A stretch of 64,000 nt of DNA from Megascapheus bottae (lineage: Eukaryota > Chordata > Mammalia > Rodentia > Geomyidae): assembly GCA_024803745.1 (NCBI GenBank), contig JANJXV010000014.1, forward strand, positions 3,395,001 to 3,459,000, given 5' to 3'. Positions 59,723 through 64,000 of this stretch are shown here, in pieces. Each line of letters begins with the position of its first letter. Within the stretch, counting starts at the first letter, position 1. A program made the translations under genes and the position numbers. The notes below the pieces were generated by a model that was given only the letters and a program-made list of their open reading frames with translations, searched no databases and was not told the origin of the DNA.

Positions 59723-61130
59723 GAAATATCAGTTATTGACATTCAGGATAAAATATTCAGATTTAGGAAAAAATCAGAAGACACAACAAACACATCATAA
59801 CCTGTCATATTTACTCTCACCCTCCCTAAGGACCACTGTATTTGTGATAACAGCATTATATAGTCATTAGCATAATGTGATTGTTAATATTAAATTTAAT
59901 GTCCCATTTTAAAAGTGAAGTAATCACAGATAATCACTGACTGTGTCTTTTAGATAGTAACTCTTTGGAGAAAGACTTAAGAATTCCCAAAGAGTATTGC
60001 CAGTAAGGCCTAGTGCAGTGTGACCCAGGTCAGGAAGGTTAATAATCTATGTGCCAATCACAGACACGGGGCAGACATTATTGAAGCTTAGGCATGGTGA
60101 TTTTCACACCTGTTAGAAACAATAAAGAGAAATTATATTAGAAATCAGCAAACAATCAAATGTTATTTAGGAAAACAAAATTTGCAAGCGAAAAGGGACT
60201 GGATTTAAGTTCATAAAGGAGGGGCTATAACTATGTAACTTGGGGATACTTGCCCCTCCCCTCATTTGTTTTTAAAACTTCTCAGTAAACAAACTCAAGG
60301 ACTTATTTGGCCTGTGACATCACCAGTCTGAGGCCTCAATGCCCACTTAGGGGTTTGCAATTTATGGGTGGGACTTTATCTCCAAGCCAGGTTAATTCGT
60401 GGCAGGGGGCATTTTGACAGTATGTTATGAAACACTGGCTACTTTTATTCCCCCTTAGTGGGGAATAGATTGGAGAAGTGGGAGTGAAGGGGGTCAAGAG
60501 GTACTATTCCTGGAAACTGAGAGGTCATACTGCATAAAGCCTTGGGACAAATGTTATTACAATTTCTAAGGCTGTTTAAAATCCCAAACATAGCAAAAAG
60601 CAGAAAAGGGGCCCAAAACACCATGTATAAATGTCCCATTATGAAATGGGACATCATTGTGTTGTAAACTTTCAAATATTGTCCAAATATTTTGAGTGCT
60701 GCATTATTTGTTAAATGCAAATTTGTTTGTGCATGTGTTGTCAATGTTTTGGACCTCTTAAATATGCACGTATAAAATTCCAAAAATAGGAAGCAGACTT
60801 TGAGCCATAATTATAATCACATATTTTCCAATGGTTATGTAATTTAAGGGAGGGGAACTAGTCAGGTGACCAACTTGTAATGGGGGCAAAGCCTCCTTTT
60901 CCCCTTTAATAAAATCCTGGCTCATAGTTTGTAATATATAGAAACATGTTTTCACATTTTTTCATTCAGGTAGAAGTTTTTTTTACATGGTACATCTGTA
61001 AATTATACAGATGTTTAATTATGCCAGCTAGAAAATTCAATCTTTATTTTGTAATGTAACCAGTTTATGTTACATCACACAAATTTTAAATGCCAATATG
61101 TAGCATTAATAACCCACTTGCCCAAAACTT

Positions 61131-61306
61131 AAATAATTAGCTTTTTATGAAAAAAGCTAATTACAAGGGATAACAAATAATTAGCTTTTTATGAAAAAAG
61201 CTAATTACTTGGGATAGCAAATAATTAGCTTTTTATGAAAAAAGCTAATTACCTGGGATAGCAAATAATTAGCTTTTTATGAAAAAAGCTAATTACTTGG
61301 GATAAT
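61131..61306. repeat. Four tandem copies of a 44-bp hairpin unit
   Basis: Units start at 61131, 61175, 61219 and 61263, exactly 44 bp apart and almost identical. Each contains TAATTAGCTTTTT, a 4-nt loop (ATGA) and the exact reverse complement AAAAAGCTAATTA, a perfect 13-bp stem. The spacer is 'c..gggata.caaa'. The units differ by only a few bases in the spacer, so the expansion is recent or is being homogenised. It lies in PEG10 intron 1, about 0.8 kb on the gene side of the CpG island. Confidence 0.97.
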
Positions 61307-62195
61307 TTAAATTAATTTAATTTATGCTATAATTACAGCTCACATGATTGCAGTTCAAAAACATATACTTTTTTCTTTTTAAGAATAAACCAAAAGCTTT
61401 AAAAGAAACTGCTGGGTGTGAGAAAGTTAAGGTAGCAGCACAACCCAGGACAACAAAGTGCCATAAGGCACAGGACTCAGAAATCAGAAACTTCAGACCT
61501 GAGCGACACAATAACAAACCAATTTATTCTGGCGACTTAAGAAGTAATTAATGAATGCCATTACATGTGCCAAGAGCGCATTATTATATGAAGGCAGGTT
61601 GGCCAGCCAGGATTAATCCTCTAGAGTCCAACAGAAAAAAAACCACACCCTGATTCCTATAGACATAAACGCCTCATCCTCTCTGGAGTCCAAGCCAGTA
61701 CTGCCAACCAGTCACTTAAACTCTCTGAAACAAAGTTCAACTTGCTCCATGTTTTGTATTCACCAAAGCAACCAATTCCAGTAAGTCCACTAGTGTCTCA
61801 AAGGGGAAAAAAAATTTTGATGGGAATATTCTTTTAATTAATTAAAATATTCTCTTGATTAATTTTCGTTTAATTTTGTTTTATTATTTAAAATAAAAGC
61901 ACTGGCTGAATTGCCTTGAGGCACTAGCCAGGTAAGCTTATAAGTTTCCATCATAACCCACTATAAATTGTATTAAATTGTGGGATTATGTTGTATAATA
62001 TTAAAGGCACTTATTAAAAGTGATTATGAGTGCCAGCTATAATTTCTATTAATTATTCTTAATCTTAAACTTGTTAGACACCTGTGGACAAAAAGCAAAA
62101 ACCGCGCAGCACAGAAACCGCAGGGGGGCGGGGCTGTACAGCCAGGCTCAGACAAGTAAGGTACGCAGGCGCAAAGGCGAGGGACCTGAAGCAAG

Positions 62196-62210
62196 GGGGG
62201 GGGGGGGGGT
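62196..62210 (+). repeat. Poly(G) run
   Basis: About 15 consecutive G inside the CpG island (aagcaaggggg...ggtaagg). It may be length-variable and is prone to assembly error. Confidence 0.9.
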
Positions 62211-62234
62211 AAGGGGAGCTTACACTGCGCAAAC

Positions 62235-62523
62235 GCAGGAGCTTTGAGGGGGGCGGGGCTGTAGGCCACCTCAGAGAAGGCTGGCTAAGGGAGGCGGGGT
62301 CTGGACAGGCTACGTCACTGAAGGCTGGCTGAGGGAGGCGGACTGCAGCCAAGCCACCTTCCGAGGAGGGGGGCCGAGGGAGGCGGGGTCTGTGGGGTAG
62401 CTACGTCAGAGAGGGCGGGCTCGGGGAGGCGGGGTCTAGGCAGGCTGCCTCCGAGGGGGCAGGCCTGGGGGGCGGGGCTCAGGTAAGCGGGCTCTGAGAG
62501 CCAGTCTGGGGGGGCGGGGACTC
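62235..62523. repeat. ~45-bp GC-rich minisatellite in the CpG island
   Basis: The phrase 'ggctgagggaggcggggtct' or a close variant recurs at about 62278, 62321, 62367, 62413, 62455 and 62500 (spacing 42-46 bp), with an outlying related copy near 62118. Two units carry a CRE-like ACGTCA (62312 and 62403), and all carry GC-box-like GGGCGGGG or GGCGGGG. Confidence 0.9.
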
Positions 62524-62655
62524 GGGAGGCGCGCGCCTAAGGAGGCGCGCTGCAGGGGAGGCGCGCTCTGGCGGAGGCGCGCTTGTCAGGAGGCGCGGAG
62601 GGGAGGGGGCCAGGCGCGCTCTCAGCAGAGACTGCAGAGAAGGCGCGCTAGGATG
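62524..62655. repeat. ~16-bp 'GGAGGCGCGC' repeat in the CpG island
   Basis: The core AGGCGCG occurs at about 62526, 62542, 62558, 62574, 62590, 62611 and 62640. It follows directly on the 45-bp array and may derive from its GGGAGGCGGGG core. Confidence 0.9.
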
Positions 62656-63239
62656 GGCGGGGCAGGTCTGAGACTGGCTGCTGCGCGGCCGCAGAGTGTC
62701 TGCCCGCTCTTCCCAGATCCTCCCCCCTCCCAAACCCTCCTCTCCTCCCCCTCCCATCTCCCACCCACCTCCATCAACCAGCATCTCAACCAGCAAGAAC
62801 AAACAACCTCCCCCACCCAATAAGCCCCCCACCCCACCCTCAGCAAAACAACCGATTTCCACAAACTGTTGCTGCACGCCAAGTCGTGCCACCGCGACAA
62901 CTACCCTGCCACCGAAATCCAACAGGACTACGCAGCCCGTTCTGCCAAAAGTCAGCGCCCCTCCACTCCACTGCCACAGCAGGAATGATGCGGGCAGAAT
63001 GTTAAGACACTTCATTTATTTTTCTATTTTTTTTCTTTTTACCCGAAGCTCCATTTTGTCTACCAGCAATCAGCATGCGAGAAAAAAACCTGTCCTGCGT
63101 AAAAATGAAGTGGTTGCTATTCCAAAAAAAACCCAAGAGTGGGTGTCCCCCCTCCCAGAAACCAAGAGTCATCGTACTCTGTCGCCCGTGCTGGGGTCTA
63201 GATGGCCTGTCTGCGAGCGCTACAGTCTGTAGCTTCAGT

Positions 63240-63575
63240 GAGCCTCTGCAGTAGTTACTAGTTTGCCGCGCATTTTTGGGCGTAAATGGCTCTGCAGCCC
63301 GCGTCTCTGCAGTCCGCACACCTCTCTCCGCGCAGTGAAGCGCGGAGGCACCGTTTTCTGGTGGCGCGTTCCTCGTGGGAATCTTGGCGCAGCTCGGAGG
63401 ACTTCGTGGCGCATCCGAAGCGCACGTTCGTCCTGAGCTCGTTTCGCGCAGTTCTGCTAGTGCCCGGAGCGCCCATCAGTGTGCGGCGCACGAAGCGGCC
63501 CGGATTGGCAGCGCATGAAGCGCCCTTTGCTCCTAGCGCACTGAAGCTTCAGTGAGTTGTAGCGCATTTGGGGAG
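63240..63575. repeat. Degenerate GCGCA/GAAGCG repeat series
   Basis: GCGCA recurs with 'ga.gcgc'-type neighbours every 15-45 bp: 'gccgcgcattt', 'cgcgcagtgaagcgcgg', 'ttggcgcagc', 'gtggcgcatccgaagcgcac', 'tcgcgcagtt', 'cggcgcacgaagcgg', 'agcgcatgaagcgcc', 'tagcgcactgaagc', 'tagcgcattt'. Several are half or near-whole NRF1-type sites (GCGCATGCGC). Confidence 0.75.
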
Positions 63576-63866
63576 CCCGTCGTGGGGAGGGGGGAGAGTC
63601 CCTAGCTCAGGTGCGTCTGCAGCTCATGACTGTCCGCAGCTCATGTCTGTCTAGAGACCCCGGTATGGACTTGGTCATGAAGACCAGAAGCCGCGAAAGC
63701 TGAGTTTTTCGCGCTGTCTGGGGGTCCAGCCAGTGAAGGCGTGATAGGAGGTGCGTGGAGATGTTCTGGGGGGCACTACTCCATCTCCCGCAGCCGCTCC
63801 CGAGAAAGACGGGATCTTAAGGAATATGATCTTAAGAAAGAAAATAAAATCCTCACCGCATACTCA

Positions 63867-64000
63867 CCACGCGAGGACCCCTCTGCGAAGTCGGGAAGGA
63901 TGGGTCCCACACCTGCCCGGGCGCGGGCTCCACTGGGGGCTCGAAGCCCGGAGTGGCTCCGGGCTCGAGTCCACTCAGTGGAGCTTTCGCGGGGCTCGGT
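63867..64000 (-). other. PEG10: PEG10 exon 1, 3' part (non-coding)
   Basis: The inferred exon ends at 63867 with CGTG before the good donor GTGAGTATG. It lies in the CpG island about 6 kb upstream of exon 2. The transcription start is at or beyond the right edge. The only basis is the donor, the spacing and family knowledge, so a different donor (for example GGTGAGGAT near 63856) is possible. Confidence 0.6.

Larger units (their letters stand above)
57823..63866 (-). other. PEG10: PEG10 intron 1
   Basis: Donor GTGAGT at 63866-63861 (exon end CGTG) and acceptor CATTTACAG ending at 57823 give an intron of 6044 bp. The 57.9-61.9 kb part is A+T-rich and, notably, free of recognisable SINE or L1 copies, although both abound in the intergenic part. 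The 62.1-63.9 kb part is CpG island. The size matches my memory of the intron in other mammals. Confidence 0.8.
62090..64000. promoter_or_regulatory. PEG10 (and probably SGCE) promoter CpG island
   Basis: Composition switches abruptly from A+T-rich to C+G-rich with many CpG from about 62.1 kb to the window end. There is a less dense gap at 62.70-63.23 kb, where the + strand is C-rich and poor in CpG. In human and mouse the shared PEG10-SGCE promoter is a maternally methylated germline differentially methylated region. Position beside PEG10 exon 1 supports the same identity here. Methylation itself cannot be read from sequence. Confidence 0.85.

Noticed and set aside
62479..63232. Overlapping frames of 178 residues on both strands in the CpG island
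   Set aside because: GC-rich tandem repeats and C-rich sequence lower the stop frequency. The sequence belongs to the intron or promoter of PEG10, and no protein family is recognisable.
64000..64000. SGCE first exon at the right edge
   Set aside because: Family gene order places it just outside. No ATG-led signal peptide frame or + strand donor can be assigned to it within the window.

Overview
This is mammalian nuclear DNA, most likely from a rodent. It has one gene, dense tRNA- and 7SL-derived SINEs, degraded L1 fragments and long microsatellites. The most frequent SINE is a two-part tRNA-like element with good A and B boxes, present in many copies with clear target-site duplications. A second family joins a 7SL/Alu-like head to the same tRNA-like tail. 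This pairing resembles what I recall for geomyoid rodents (kangaroo rats, pocket mice, pocket gophers). That placement is an inference of moderate strength.

The gene is PEG10, the imprinted, domesticated Ty3/gypsy (sushi-class) gene, on the minus strand. The right end (about 62.1-64.0 kb) is its CpG island and the 3' part of a non-coding first exon, with a splice donor at 63866/63867. Intron 1 runs to an acceptor at 57823-57825. Exon 2 carries the whole coding region: a Gag-like frame (57695-56538) and a Pol/protease-like frame ending at 55318. They are joined by a -1 frameshift at GGGAAAC (56562-56556), and a pseudoknot can be drawn just downstream. The 3' UTR reaches two AATAAA signals at 52302-52318. 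In known mammalian maps SGCE lies head-to-head with PEG10, so it should start just past the right edge; none of it can be identified here.

Immediately downstream of the PEG10 polyadenylation signals lies a tract of about 2 kb that is almost pure pyrimidine on the + strand (50.2-52.26 kb). It continues leftward into a degenerate tandem array with a period near 290 bp (about 46.1-50.2 kb, roughly 12 units), interrupted by SINE and L1 insertions. The CpG island also contains layered tandem repeats (about 45 bp, then about 16 bp, then a GCGCA-rich series). Intron 1 contains four head-to-tail copies of a 44-bp unit, each a perfect hairpin.

From 1 to about 46 kb I see no convincing exon. This is intergenic DNA on the 3' side of PEG10, made of SINEs, L1 pieces, microsatellites and unclassified A+T-rich sequence. 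That fits the large PEG10-PPP1R9A gap known in other mammals.
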